DNA of 64,000 bases from Cylindrotheca closterium (GCA_933822405.4 CAKOGP040002169.1:148119-212118), one strand, 5' to 3'. Positions 21,236 to 32,655 are shown, counted from the first letter of the stretch. Notes: generated by a model from the sequence alone, not told the origin. Numbers and translations are program-made.

Positions 21236-24200
21236 ATGGGCAAGAGCACACGAAGACAGTCTACTTCGATGCTACCTAGCAACTTCAATTCTGGCTTGTC
21301 CGAGCAGGAAATCACAGACGATGACATTTACGCTGCCTTCGGTGTCACCGACAATTCGGAACAAGATCTAAGACTCGATTCCGACACGCCAAGAACAAAA
21401 CGAAACAAGAAGGTAAAGAAACGACAGAGCGCACCTGCGAGAAGACTATCAGTGTACGACATATTGTATGAAGATGAGGAACAGTATGAGATTCCAGACA
21501 GTGTCTTTGACGTCGAACTATCACCTCAAGCCAACGACAAGAAGTTGAAGAGACCCAAAAGTACGGGGAATCCTGTTGAAGCCAAGATCCTATCTCTGGA
21601 TGAAGAGCCATCGCTTTTCGATCTACTGATCAGTCCAAGAGAGAACAAAGACAAGTATGGCAAGAAAAAGAAGAAGCTTAAGAGCAAGGAGCTTGTTGCC
21701 GACCTCGGAAAGGCAACAGTAGACGAGGAAGAGAGTCCCGAGTCCCCCTCCGAAGGTCTACTCGTGCTTAACGATGTGTCTGTGGATGCCAGGTCGATTA
21801 GCATGACGAAACGAAGCAAGAAAAACAAGAAGGCCAGATCCAATAGTCTCCTTGTCATTGACCTTGGCAACCCCCCAAAGCCTGTAGCTGAGAGCTCCAA
21901 GATGTTGTCGTCTTCGGACAGCCAGCTATTTCTAAATGACGAGTTGCTCGAAATCAGTCCTACTAGCAAGGCGAGGCGCGGCAAGAGACCAAAGAAGGTC
22001 AAATCCAAAAGTCTCGTTGCTGATCTTGGCGATTCCACGACTGAAGAGGAGAGCACCGAGTCTTCGTCTTGTGACTACTTACCCGGACCAAGTGATGAGC
22101 CTCTTCGGGTTAGATCTCGCAGCGTGACCAAGCGCGACAAGAGAACTAAGAAGGTTAGATCCAAAAGTCTTGCCGTTGACCTTGGCGAACCCCCGATGAG
22201 TGTAACTGAGAGTCTGAACCTGCTGTCTGCTTCTGACAGCCAACTCTTTCTAAGCGACGAGTCCCTTGAAATCAGCCCAAGTAGCACAACAAAAGGCAAC
22301 AAGAAGGGCAGAAAGATTAGATCAAAAAGTTACCATATGGACCTTGGCAATCTCACCGCAGAAGGAGAGGAGAGTTCGGAGTTATTGTGCGCTTCCGACT
22401 GTGTAATCCCCCTAAACGATGAGCTTCTTGAAATCAAGCCTAGCATCATGACCATGCGCGATAAGAAGAATCAAAAAGTCAAATCAAAAAGTTTCATGAT
22501 GGACCTTGGTGAGTCCGATCTCAAGGCCAAGAAGAGATCCAAATCCAGGCGTAAAGAATGTGCCAAATATAGATCAGATCGAGATGGAGTGGATCAAGAA
22601 ATCTTGCCTCGTCGTCGATGTCGATCGCATTCACCGCATCCGCGGCGGAGTCTGATCCAATGGGGGGAGCACCAACTTCACACTATTGCCGAGTCTTCTG
22701 AGTCTGAGGAATCAGACGATGATCGTTGGTCGAGCCACAGCAATTGTGATTCCCCACCCCATGCCCCTCGAAAACGAAGAAAGCGACACAAGTCTTGCTC
22801 GCCACCACTGGCACGATCTCCCAACAGACTTTGGCTAGAATCTTTCGATGCCACTCTTGACGAAAGTGGGAAAAGCGAAAACAAAGCCAAGAAAAGGAAA
22901 AATCACAAGTCGAAGGAGAAATCAATCGAAAAGCCCATCGAAAAGAATGAGAAGCCCAGTCCAAGGCTACCAGTTGATTCAGAGACGCCTCCTACTGCAG
23001 ATGAAACTCGGAAATCTAATTCAAAGCAGTCAGCCAAACCGATTAAAAGTTCCAAGGAGAGCAAGAAAGAGAGTACGAAACGAGACAAGCGCAAGTCGAA
23101 GAGAAAAGAGTCAAACAGGATGTCAACTACTTCGTTGGATTCATCTGTCGACGATTCGCTCGAGAGTTCAATTGATTCCATAGCGAGTTCCAAGGGCAGC
23201 AAGACCGAGAAAAAGAAGAGCAAGTCAAGCAGAAATTCCAAGTTGTCGTCTCTAAATGATTCGATGGAATTCACAGAAGCAATGGCAGCAGCTGAAGAAG
23301 AATTAATGCGAGCGACGGAAGAAGCTAGGCAAAAGACGGGCCAAGAAATTGCGAAACTTCGAGCTGGGGAAGAAGCCCGGAAGAGAGCGGAACAAGAAGC
23401 TGCAGCAGCCAAACTACGACTTCAGGTGGCCGAAGTTCGACGCAAGGTCGACGAAGAGGAGTGCCAAAAAGCAAAGAAAGAAGCACAGAAGCAGGCTGAG
23501 AAAGACGCAATGATTAGAGCTCAAGAGGAAGAAAGACGAAATGCCGAGAGGGAAGAAGAGCGTCAACGGCTCAGAGCAGGGCAAGAGCGATTGCAACAAG
23601 AAAGGGATGAACTCGAACGTCTGAGAAAAGAAGAAAAAGCCAGATTGGAGAAGGAACGAGTCGAGCTACAGTGCCAAAAGGAAGAAGAGGCACAACGATT
23701 GGCCATGGAAAGGGCTGACCTGGAGCGTCATAGATACGAAGAAGAAGAACGACTGCACCAAGAGAAAGTCGAACACGAGCGCCAACTGCGCGACGAGAAG
23801 GCTCGAATCAAGGCAAGGCAAGAGGCTGAGAAAGCAAGGCTCAAGGCTGAGAAACAGGAGCGCGAACGCTTAATCAAGGAAGACAAACTGAGGCTCAAGG
23901 CTGTGAAAGACGAACGAGATCGTGCTGCACAGGAGAAAAAGTCAAGAATCAAGGCCGAAAAGGATGCAGAATTCGCGAGAATCAAATCCAAGAAGGACGC
24001 CGAGAAGGCTCGAATCAAGGCAGAGAAAGAAGCTGAAATGGCAACGATGAAACGGGAGAAGATGGAAAAAGAAAGGATTGCAGAGGAAGACAAAGTTCGA
24101 ATCAAGGCGGAGAAGGATGCTGAAATGCGACGTCAGATGGAGCTGTCTGAGCGAAAAGCTGCAAACGAAAAGCCTCAAAAAGGACTGGCAAAACCTGATC

Positions 24201-24739
24201 TAGTGGGACGAAATTATTCCATCGACAGTTTGTTCCAAGGTTCTATCGATAACTCTCTCCACGCAGAAGCAGAGGCGCAGCGTATGATAAAAGACCGGGA
24301 GCGTTTGAAGCAGGAAATCGCCAACCTCGAGCGCCAAAAGAAGGCGGCGGCAGCGCGGTTAGAACGAAGAGCCCAAGCAATGAAAAATGCGTTAAAGGCG
24401 GCTGAGGCAAAGACAAATGCTGCAGAACTGGACTTAGAAATTCACAGCACTCAAGAGAGGCCAGAAGAGGAGGAGGCTGCTCGCTTGGAGCTCAACGTGG
24501 ACGACGAGCGAAGAGAACGGGCTCCATCTCCGGTGACTGGAGAGGAAGAAAAAGAACTATCTAGGAAAGAATCATCGGCACGAAAGCAAGAAAAGGGAAG
24601 GAGAATGGAAGAAAAGGCGGCAGACGACTACCGCCTTGGCAAACTAGACGGGCGTCGCTCACTCACAAAAAACGATCGAACATTCAATTCTGGTTGGAAC
24701 AAAATTGTTGTGTCAACCAAAAAGAAATTCACTCACTAA
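21236..24739 (+). CDS. Large repeat and coiled-coil protein, unknown function
   Basis: Uninterrupted 1167-residue ORF. Residues ~115-430 contain about six degenerate ~52-residue repeats centred on a basic K(K)xxKxxSKSL-x-x-DLG core, each followed by an acidic/serine stretch and (L/I)xLNDExLEIxP. Repeats 2 and 4 resemble each other (DLGNPPKPVAES, DLGEPPMSVTES), as do 3 and 5, suggesting duplication of a two-repeat block. Residues ~430-700 are Ser/Lys/Arg-rich. Residues ~700-1060 form a long coiled coil with a repeated RIKAEKDAE-like heptad unit, common in cytoskeletal or scaffold proteins. No enzymatic domain seen. Start ATG 21236 (MGKSTRRQS). Localisation unknown. Confidence 0.85.
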   Translation: MGKSTRRQSTSMLPSNFNSGLSEQEITDDDIYAAFGVTDNSEQDLRLDSDTPRTKRNKKVKKRQSAPARRLSVYDILYEDEEQYEIPDSVFDVELSPQANDKKLKRPKSTGNPVEAKILSLDEEPSLFDLLISPRENKDKYGKKKKKLKSKELVADLGKATVDEEESPESPSEGLLVLNDVSVDARSISMTKRSKKNKKARSNSLLVIDLGNPPKPVAESSKMLSSSDSQLFLNDELLEISPTSKARRGKRPKKVKSKSLVADLGDSTTEEESTESSSCDYLPGPSDEPLRVRSRSVTKRDKRTKKVRSKSLAVDLGEPPMSVTESLNLLSASDSQLFLSDESLEISPSSTTKGNKKGRKIRSKSYHMDLGNLTAEGEESSELLCASDCVIPLNDELLEIKPSIMTMRDKKNQKVKSKSFMMDLGESDLKAKKRSKSRRKECAKYRSDRDGVDQEILPRRRCRSHSPHPRRSLIQWGEHQLHTIAESSESEESDDDRWSSHSNCDSPPHAPRKRRKRHKSCSPPLARSPNRLWLESFDATLDESGKSENKAKKRKNHKSKEKSIEKPIEKNEKPSPRLPVDSETPPTADETRKSNSKQSAKPIKSSKESKKESTKRDKRKSKRKESNRMSTTSLDSSVDDSLESSIDSIASSKGSKTEKKKSKSSRNSKLSSLNDSMEFTEAMAAAEEELMRATEEARQKTGQEIAKLRAGEEARKRAEQEAAAAKLRLQVAEVRRKVDEEECQKAKKEAQKQAEKDAMIRAQEEERRNAEREEERQRLRAGQERLQQERDELERLRKEEKARLEKERVELQCQKEEEAQRLAMERADLERHRYEEEERLHQEKVEHERQLRDEKARIKARQEAEKARLKAEKQERERLIKEDKLRLKAVKDERDRAAQEKKSRIKAEKDAEFARIKSKKDAEKARIKAEKEAEMATMKREKMEKERIAEEDKVRIKAEKDAEMRRQMELSERKAANEKPQKGLAKPDLVGRNYSIDSLFQGSIDNSLHAEAEAQRMIKDRERLKQEIANLERQKKAAAARLERRAQAMKNALKAAEAKTNAAELDLEIHSTQERPEEEEAARLELNVDDERRERAPSPVTGEEEKELSRKESSARKQEKGRRMEEKAADDYRLGKLDGRRSLTKNDRTFNSGWNKIVVSTKKKFTH

Positions 24740-24881
24740 ACAGTAGCCTCATACAAGTGATTATGACATGGTTTATTTTGACTAGTTTTTTTAAGTTTCA
24801 AAGTTATGCAGGTGCTGTAGCCGCACAATGCACATCAAGAATGACGAAAGGAAATGTGGAAATCATATGGGGACTGTCAAT

Positions 24882-26832
24882 CTAGAATAACCCTAGGAAT
24901 TTCTTTTTACCGCTTTTCTTCTTTGTGTCTCCCAGCAAACTTGTGCTTTCCGTTGCTTTAGTTTTCGGGTTTGCGTCTCTTGCATCTACAGGGTGCTCGA
25001 GACTTTTCTTCTTCCTTTGTACAAAGCGCTTCCATTTGTGAATGGCCCAGAGCGACAGCTTTTCTTCTTTCCACTCCTTTTTGTCAAACTCGTCAGCAAT
25101 TGTTTCTTGGAGCAATTCTTCCAATACGTCCTCAATGCTGACAACTCTTTGAATGAAAGCGTGAAAATCTGTTAGCAACATGATATTTCGAACAAAGTAG
25201 ATCCAACTTTCCTTACCCCATAAATCCAGCATGAGTGGATAGTGCTTCTCCACTTGAAAGACAGTTCTCCGCAATGTCAGGTCTTGCGCAAACAAGCGCC
25301 AAATGACCACTCTTCCCCGTTTGAAACGTGTTCAGTAGATCCACAAGGTTGATTTTGGGGCTGACGCAAATTGGTGTGTAGAGGGGGAGAGTTTCCAGTG
25401 GTCGACAGTCATTCGGGTTCACCACAATGAGCTGCCTGGTCATGAGAACTCCACGAATGGCAAACCTTTGCTTTGGCTTTTGTGGATTAACCTCATAAAC
25501 AGGTATGCGAGAGTAGCCACTGCTGTAAATGTCCACAACTGCTTCTTCGTTGAGTTCCATCGTGATTGGAACGGCATACATTTTTCGCAGCGGGGTGTAA
25601 ACATCCATTGCGCATTTTGTTTTCATCTGCAGGGCGCCTTCCATCATAGCGATCTCATCATTGTGTAATGATTTTGTGTAAGTTTCTGGCGCTCCACCCT
25701 CTGGTGTGAGCATAATAGCCGACGACTCAGATTCAAAATAGCTATTCCTTTGACGCGACGATAGGCTGAAAGTAGGGTCGAGTCGCAACGATTTTCGCCC
25801 CTTGGCTAGTTCTTCTTTGCGTTGTTGCTTCGTCGCCAATCTTTCTTCGTGTTGAATTCGGATCAAGGCGGATAGCTCCCCTCGGTTGAAGGCATTGCCA
25901 TCTTCGTCGTGATGCAACAAGTGATCAAGAATTTTGGCTATTGGGTAGGCAATTGGCCACAGCAAGAACATGACGAATCGAACAAGTGGAGTCATTTTAC
26001 TTGCCAGCTTAATCTTGTTGGGTCCTGTGAAGATGGCAGAAGGAATGATTTCTCCTCCGAAAAGGACGAGTGTCACCGACAGGCAAACGGCAACCAATGG
26101 GGATACAAGAACTTCCTGTACGTGTGCGAGCAAGAGAAACGCAGTGAGCTGTCTATTGGACTATCAGGATCTGGTAGCTTTCAAATGGAGCGGAGAATGA
26201 CGTACCAAGAAAAGCGGTAAAGCTTCATTGGCAATGGAATTCAACAAGAGCAAAGTTACAAGCAGTAAATGATGTTGTTTCACAATGGGCAACAATGTTG
26301 CAGCCTGCTTTTTCTCTTCGGGAGACCCTGCTCTCATTCTGATCAAAAGCAGTAGTGGATCCACACTTAAGAGCCCCATGGTAAGGCCAGCTGCCAACGC
26401 AGCAACTGTAACACAAGCCAAAGCACCAAGTGCATGAAATATCAAGAACCAAGCATCCTCTTTTTCTTCCTCGTCTTCTAAATCTCCGCATTCTTCCACC
26501 AAATATCGTTGTCGTCTTGATCTTAATAGCGAATTCCAATCAAATGCGGCAGTATTTGCTGTCACTTCACTACCAACATTGTCGCAAAGCGGCAACAAGT
26601 CTACTGTCTCGTGGTTCCGGGAACACAAATTCTCTGCCGGCACCCCCAAAGATCGAAGTAAGTTCACCGCATCCGAAACATCATTGTCGATAGTATCGTT
26701 GTCTTGATGAGGATGTGTACTGTGAATGTAGCTGCTGTCATGACGAAGCGTTCTAGCACAGTCAGCTATCGGTAGATGAGAAGCAACCCAAATCCCAACG
26801 ACTGGAAAAATTCTAACAAAACCGGCTTTCAT
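24882..26832 (-). CDS. CNNM/Mam3-type DUF21-CBS membrane protein
   Basis: Predicted divalent-metal (Mg2+-linked) transport or regulatory protein. Exons on the minus strand: 26832-26206, 26115-25217, 25146-24882 (627+899+265 = 1791 bases, 596 residues). Both introns are GT-AG and splicing restores family sequence across each junction: NEALPLFL|EVLVSPL and GFMG|VVSIEDVLEELLQE. Starts with a signal peptide (VVGIWVASHLPIADCA), then an acidic lumenal stretch, the DUF21 core (AAGLTMGLLSVDPLLLLI, then VTLVLFGGEIIPSAI) and a CBS pair region (~380-540) with SGYSRIPVYE and IRGVLM. The C-terminus is Lys-rich and ends LGLF. Divergently arranged with the ATPase gene at 27275. Confidence 0.92.
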
Positions 26833-27274
26833 TGTGCTTCCGCCGGTACCAGTACTTGATGATAAAATAATCCTGTTTTGGCTCTTTTTCAGACTTATCA
26901 GACGTAGCGATATGAAGACTTGTCCGTTTGTTGAGCACCTCTATAGCCTGGTATTTTAACCCACACACTCCCAAAGCATGAGCTGCATGAATGGGTCTAT
27001 TGATATACGCAATCAATTGATGATGCGATGCCGATCGAAAATCTTGGCGGCATGTTGACAGACGTCATCATCAACATGCGCGCCTGAGGTGTTCGAATGA
27101 GTCGTATTTTTGCCTGCGCAAAAGATAGATATAACAATTCACTTTAAAGTTTCATATCGAGTGGACTGTTCCTCTCTATTGTTGTCCATGTGGGTCATGG
27201 ATCAACGTCTTTGAAACATATTCAATCATATCTGAATTTTCGGGCTGAGAGCTTCTGCTTTGAAGGGAATATAC
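26833..27274. promoter_or_regulatory. Shared divergent promoter region
   Basis: About 440 bases between two genes reading away from each other, so it should hold both promoters. A GGTACCAGTACT palindromic core lies at about 26845, just 5' of the CNNM-type start, and a GACGTCATC site at about 27061. No TATA box is obvious. Confidence 0.4.
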
Positions 27275-29628
27275 ATGACCATTGTACAGCGACTGTTTCG
27301 AGGGCTGACGCAAAGCAACTTGGCATCACGCACATCCGCCTCCACAGCTACGAAGGGGTTGCCTAGTCGGAGGATTCCCATTCGCTATCAGCGTCATAGG
27401 CATAATAACGCCTATCTTGCAAGAGACTACAGAAAGAATGGAGTCCTTGAAGTTGCCAAGTTTGCTCTTTTGAGCATTGCTACGTTACCTTTCACTCTTT
27501 GGCTTGCAATGTTTTCGTACGACTATTACTATCGTGTGGAACTTTGTCTAGAGGCATTGAAGCAGGAGGATAAAGAGCTTCGTATCCGTCTGCACAAAGA
27601 TAAACAAAGCGTTGTTCATCGTGGGAGAGAAGCACAATTGAATCAAGTGAAGACTCTCCTGTCAAAAGTTCCACATCAAGTTGTGCTAGTCGCTGGTGTC
27701 AATGAATGTGGGAAGTCTCAATTCGTTTCCGAAGTTTTACGAGATGTCAATAGTAGTAGAAAGGAGAAGCGAGGAGTGACACATATCCAGCTAGCCCAGC
27801 TTGTGGACTCTGTTTCGTCGTTCACATACATGCTGGTCAATTCGTTCAACCTTCAATGGCTTTCACTGAGATATTCCCTGGTAGATGTCCTCCCATTTGC
27901 AGGATCAGAAATTCTGGTAATGAAAGAGAGATTCTCCGATAGAGACCTAGCATCAGCGTTATATGTAATAACTGAAGGTGAGCAACCTTCTGACAAGAAC
28001 TTGATCGGCTCAATGGAAACATTACCTGCTTCTCACATATCCAAATTTCATCTTGACTACCTACAGCACTCAAGAAGCACTCTCAACGAAAATCAAAAGA
28101 AGAGCGACCCATAATCGTGATTGACGGTTTGGCAGAAGGAAAGTCTTGGGCCCGGACTCAAGAAGGCAAACAGTGTCTCGAACGACTCTTTCAATGGTGC
28201 ATCTATGTCACGAAAGAGCGCCAACTAGCTCACATTATTCTGACCGGCAACGAAGAGCTTGTCCTAAGTCTAACTGATCAGAATCGGCTTACAAGGGGAC
28301 ATGTCAAGGTCATTGGACTGGGCGATTTGCAAAAAGACGAGGCCCGTCAAGTAGTGCTTAAGGAAATACCGGACGCATCCGAAGAGGAGGTTCAGAAAAT
28401 ATTAGATGCCTTTGGTGGATTTATTCATGATGTCCGCGGTTCTGCTCGTGATATTCAAGATCAGCTTGGGCTGCCAGATTCTCTGAATGCCAAAGAGCGA
28501 GCAAGGATTGTACAAGACACCATTTCGACCAGATGCCGAATGCAATTCGAACGGGTGACAGCTGCCTTTGCCAAGGGTCACGACGAACTGGATGTTGCTT
28601 CGAACCGCAGCACCGATGACGCCATGAAAGCGGAGGAGATGGATCCTTATCTTGATCCACTCAAAGCTGCTTACTCTGAGGCCCAAGCAAGCCAAACCAG
28701 CGCTGCATTAAGTGATAGTGATTACACTGTGAGCTACACCAAGCTGCAGCTATGGCAAACTCTACAAATGCTAGTAGACGCCAAGGATGGCGCCGTAGCA
28801 TTTGCGGAGCTCAGGGATAATATTTTTAATGGTGACCAAGCACCACTCCTGGAACTAATGGACGATGACGTCTTGGGTTTTGAAATCGAAGATTCCCAGA
28901 GAGTTGGGTTCTCGTGGAAGGTCAAGCCAGCGACTCCTGCTCTCTACGGAGCATTTCAACAGATTGTGAGTGATAGTAGTTTGAAAGAGAGATTTCAGCT
29001 AGTGGAAAAGAACTCGGATCGACAAGACGAGATCCGAGAAGTAGTACAAAAACGAATGAAGATACGAAAGGAGAGAAAAGAACTGGAAGAACGAAAGGGC
29101 GCAATTCAAAGCACAGTGGAACTCGGAGAAAAGTTGGATCGTAAGGGCATTGCCAGTTCAAAGTTGACCGCCGTGTATGAAGCCCTTGTAAGGGAGGAAC
29201 ATGATGCACTCGTTAGAGATTATGAGCTACGCGAAAAGCTGAAATCCTTGGAGCAAACTCGTCAAGTAGAATCTCCGCAAACGGTATCAAAAACAGAGAA
29301 CGAGGTTCAGCAGCATCTTAAAACTGCTATGTTGCAAATCATGACGCAAAATCTGTCCAACGAGGACAGCTCCTTAGAAGGCTTCGACGGCAACTCTGCA
29401 TTATGGGCTGCGTTCCAGGAGCTAGACGCCACCAAAGATGGTACCTTTGCGGCAGAAGATGTCGTTCGCGTGATCAAAGCTTACACTGGTAAGGATGTTA
29501 AGCTAAAGGACGCTCGTAACTTGGTTCGTGACTGGGATTTCGACAATGACAAACACATAGATATTCATGAATTCACAAGATGGTATTCATCTCAAGACAA
29601 ACAGAAGAAAACGAAGGCAAAGACGTGA
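27275..29628 (+). CDS. Membrane-anchored P-loop ATPase with C-terminal EF-hands
   Basis: Exons 27275-27977 and 28067-29628; intron gtgagc…ctacag. 703+1562 = 2265 bases, 754 residues. Splicing restores KEERPIIVIDGLAEGKSW, a Walker B-like strand, which is out of frame without the intron. The N-terminus is basic and presequence-like, then one membrane helix (FALLSIATLPFTLWLAMF). Walker A is GVNECGKS (VVLVAGVNECGKSQFV). Layout resembles STAND/AAA-type ATPases. The central part is helical. At the C-terminus are two EF-hand loops, DATKDGTFAAED and DFDNDKHIDIHE, with good calcium ligands. Start ATG 27275 rather than an upstream TTG. Organelle and function are not known; a mitochondrial or plastid membrane is an inference from the leader. 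Confidence 0.85.
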
Positions 29629-30026
29629 TGATTTGGACTCGCAAAGTCATTCGATGCCTGCGAGATGTCGTGACCTTCTCCTCCATGATTCGGTTTCGCA
29701 ATAATTCGAACCCGCAGCTTGGCTGGTACCTGGTGCGACCGGACGCCACATCATTTGGTAGTCAATCTGAAATCCGAAGAGTGCTACCGGTACCGGTACA
29801 ACACTAATAGTAGGTATTCTTTCACTAAAAATATTGTTCGAGTTAGTCGTTTCAAGCGAAGGCCATACCGCATATTCACATGGCGAAGTCGCATAATAAC
29901 ACTATACCGGTATTGCATCATCATCATCCGTATCGCCAACCATTCAACAACGGAACTCATTTCAGCAGGTATCATACACCACATTTTTTTCTCGTCGATT
30001 CGCTCGTTCCTTTTTGTAACTAGAAG
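29629..30026. other. Intergenic with ACCGGTACC palindromes
   Basis: Contains GGTACC at about 29726, TACCGGTACCGGTA at 29785-29798 and ACCGGT at about 29907. No ORF. Presumed promoter of the FHA gene at 30027. Confidence 0.5.
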
Positions 30027-30824
30027 ATGAGTACCAAACAGGTCACCGATGATGAAGCCTTGAGAGCCCTCTTGTCATCAGCAGCTGAAAGAGATGAAGA
30101 ACGGAAAATCGAACGCAAAGGCAACGAGAGGAAGCGATGGGAAAGTCGAAACGATGACCGTCAGCAAGGACGAGGGAGCAACAAACGATCCAGATATGAT
30201 GATAGAAGTGGCCGTGGTGGGAACCAACAAAACAACAATAGTAATGAAAACTCAGACTACTATGGACCAGCATCAGAACAAGGAAGAAGAGACGACGATG
30301 GGTCATCTGGAAAAAATAATAAAGACAATGAAAAGCCACCTCCTACACACAAGCCAAACTTTGGTTTGTCTGGTGCACTTGCGAAAGATGAGGGCGGTGG
30401 TGGGAACGTCTACAAAGGTGTAGTCCTTAAGTTCCGAGAACCTCCCGAAGCCAGAGCTCCCAATACGCAATGGAGATTCTATTTGTTCAAAGGGAAAGAT
30501 CTAGTGGATACCTTGCACATTTCCAAGCAGTCGGCATACTTGATGGGCCGGAATACGGAAATCGCCGACATTCCAATGGCACATCCTTCCCTCAGCTCTC
30601 AGCATGCCGTCTTGCAGTATCGAGCTCTCCCAACAAAGGATGGCAGCCGGCTATCTTGCCAACCGTATATTATGGATTTGGAATCGACGAATGGGACGTT
30701 CTTGAATGGAGTGCGCATTGACTCCGCACGATACTATCAGTTGAAGAAGGGGGATGTGCTAAAGTTTGGTGCATCTACTCGAGAATATGTCCTGATGACA
30801 GAGAACACAACGTTAGCAAAATAG
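30027..30824 (+). CDS. SNIP1: FHA-domain protein, SNIP1/Pml1/DAWDLE family
   Basis: 265 residues. Family members bind phospho-threonine partners and work in pre-mRNA retention/splicing and small-RNA processing in the nucleus. The N-terminal ~110 residues are Arg/Asp/Asn/Gly-rich and disordered. The conserved part starts at KPNFGLSGAL, then GVVLKFREPPEARAP, WRFYLFKGKD, ISKQSAYLMGRNTEIADIP, HPSLSSQHAVLQYR, and the FHA signature SxxH plus DLESTNGTFLNG, ending LKFGASTREYVLM. This order is diagnostic. Single exon, ATG 30027. Confidence 0.95.
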   Translation: MSTKQVTDDEALRALLSSAAERDEERKIERKGNERKRWESRNDDRQQGRGSNKRSRYDDRSGRGGNQQNNNSNENSDYYGPASEQGRRDDDGSSGKNNKDNEKPPPTHKPNFGLSGALAKDEGGGGNVYKGVVLKFREPPEARAPNTQWRFYLFKGKDLVDTLHISKQSAYLMGRNTEIADIPMAHPSLSSQHAVLQYRALPTKDGSRLSCQPYIMDLESTNGTFLNGVRIDSARYYQLKKGDVLKFGASTREYVLMTENTTLAK

Positions 30825-30950
30825 CTGTTCAGTCGTCGACGAAGAGTCGCCATAAAAGTTGGCAAAGATATTTTCGGAAGTATAAATGAGCCACGCCGTG
30901 AAATCTACGAAAGATGGTAGAAAAAATATAATTATACAGCTATGAATACT

Positions 30951-32126
30951 TTACTTGACTGTCATGAATGTAGAAGCAACATCAGCGGCAGCGCGAGTTG
31001 CCGCTTCTGCTGCCTCCTTAGCTTGACGAGTGGCATTGCCCAGTGTCAATCCAGCAGTGCCAAACTTGACGGCATCCATAGTTATAACACCTAACGTCAT
31101 ATTGTCGCGACTATTCTTCTTCAGGCAGATGTCAATGGCATTTTCACAGATCGCCCCGATGTCAGTATGACCGTCGTCCATCATTCCCTGGATGAATTGT
31201 CCGCACTCTGCGTTCGTTGCGACATCCCATACTCCATCGCATGCCAAAACAATGAATTCATCCAAGTCTTGCTTCCTTGGATAGACAACAAACTCTGGAT
31301 CGGGAATGACCTTTTGCATGCTAACGGGTCGTAGATTTGCCTTCTTGTAAGCATAGTCTCCCAGGCCACGACTTACAGCAAGATCTCCATCTATGCGCTT
31401 GTTCTTGACAGTTCCTCCAGCGTTTTCTATGCGCTGCAATTCTGGAATGTTGCTAGGCTTGTGATCAAAGCTTAGGGGGAGGACTTTGCCGCCCCTTTGA
31501 AGAATGGCTCTAGAATCACCCGCATTGGCACAAATGATGTGTGACGGGGTCAACAGGACGACAGCACAAGTTGAGCCAGATCGTTCGATAAATTTCCTTG
31601 CCTTCACGAGGTCGACTTGTCCATTTGCTGATGTTTTTTTGATTCCTGCCAAGATCTTGTCGTTCTTCTTCTTCTGTTGGGTCCGAATGTCAGCATCCAA
31701 GTTTACGAATGTTTCCTTCAGAGCTGCTCGCAGCATGGATATCCCGGTAACATCGCCTTGTTCAATAGAGTTCAAATGAATGTAGTGTCTAAGTTTGGCA
31801 CTCCTTGAGAAGTGTCCAAGAAAGTTTGCAGCCGCAAATTCTGATGTGAAGTCTCCACCGTGGCCATCGAATACCCCGAAGATGGCATGCCCTTCAGAAA
31901 GTGGCTCAGGACAGTTGTGTACTGGAATTGGAGAACACGCCATATGTGCGTCCTCCATAGTCAGCCTCCAGCCCTGCATCCCGGAGAAAGCGAACGATTG
32001 AATTCCACATTCGTTGACAACACCACGAATGGTGTCTTTGGCAGTGACTGCAACTTTTCCAGACTGCTCCTCGTATCCATCTCCACCAAAGATGGAAGGA
32101 AAATTTGTCAATAGTGAATCAAACAT
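30951..32126 (-). CDS. PP2C-type Ser/Thr protein phosphatase
   Basis: 391 residues. Metal-dependent PPM phosphatase with the expected motifs in order: GWRLTMEDAH, FGVFDGHGG, CANAGDSRAIL, DHKPSNIPEL, LAVSRGLGDYAYK, LACDGVWDV and SRDNMTLGVI. Aspartates in MEDAH, FDGHGG, CDGVWD and RDNMT are the usual metal ligands. A 30-residue insertion rich in Lys (QQKKKNDKILAG) follows the fourth strand. The C-terminus is an Ala-rich helix, probably not catalytic. Single exon. Substrate not predictable. Confidence 0.95.
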   Translation of the reverse strand: MFDSLLTNFPSIFGGDGYEEQSGKVAVTAKDTIRGVVNECGIQSFAFSGMQGWRLTMEDAHMACSPIPVHNCPEPLSEGHAIFGVFDGHGGDFTSEFAAANFLGHFSRSAKLRHYIHLNSIEQGDVTGISMLRAALKETFVNLDADIRTQQKKKNDKILAGIKKTSANGQVDLVKARKFIERSGSTCAVVLLTPSHIICANAGDSRAILQRGGKVLPLSFDHKPSNIPELQRIENAGGTVKNKRIDGDLAVSRGLGDYAYKKANLRPVSMQKVIPDPEFVVYPRKQDLDEFIVLACDGVWDVATNAECGQFIQGMMDDGHTDIGAICENAIDICLKKNSRDNMTLGVITMDAVKFGTAGLTLGNATRQAKEAAEAATRAAADVASTFMTVK

Positions 32127-32655
32127 GACCCACTTCAGTTATAAAGAATGAAGCGCTTGATTGATAGGATAACACCAATAGTCTTTCTTCTCACGGAGTA
32201 CCTGGTAGTCTCGTTGTGATGGAATGAGAAACCAAAAGGTGAGGTATGATGGTTGAGCTCGCCAATACCTTCCGTTTTCCGTTCAACGCGCAGTCCTTCC
32301 GTGTGTGTCGCGAATTATTTAGTTCTTCAGTCGCACGAGTCGAGAATCACAACTTCGGCACCGCGCCGCAAAGGATGAGATTGTTATAAAAATAAAAGTC
32401 ACTCGACGACTACCTGGTACTTTGCACCCATTTGAACTAAAACAGCAGAGTTATCAGAACGACCAGACCCCTTGCAAAGCGCTCCATTCTTTCAAGACAC
32501 TTTAAGCGCAGAGCCTTTTGCAACGAAAAAAATTCTTGAAAGGAGAACTGAAGTTGTGACCCAAATACTCACTCCAACACAAGAAAGTTCCCGAGTCAGT
32601 GATAGTCGGTGAGTCAGTCAGTCAGTCAGTCACATAATCCCAGAATAACATCGCA
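32127..32655. other. Intergenic with an AGTC microsatellite
   Basis: No gene seen. A (AGTC)n tract lies at 32612-32632, immediately in front of the leader of the next gene. The rest is presumably two promoters, for the phosphatase (leftward) and the coiled-coil gene (rightward). Confidence 0.5.

Noticed and set aside
25147..25310. Frame that reads through the second CNNM intron (VEKHYPLMLDLWGKESWIYF)
   Set aside because: Family sequence is restored only when the GT-AG intron 25216-25147 is removed; the readthrough peptide has no match.
28866..28873. GATGACGTC site resembling a CRE
   Set aside because: Lies inside the ATPase coding sequence; chance occurrence is likely.
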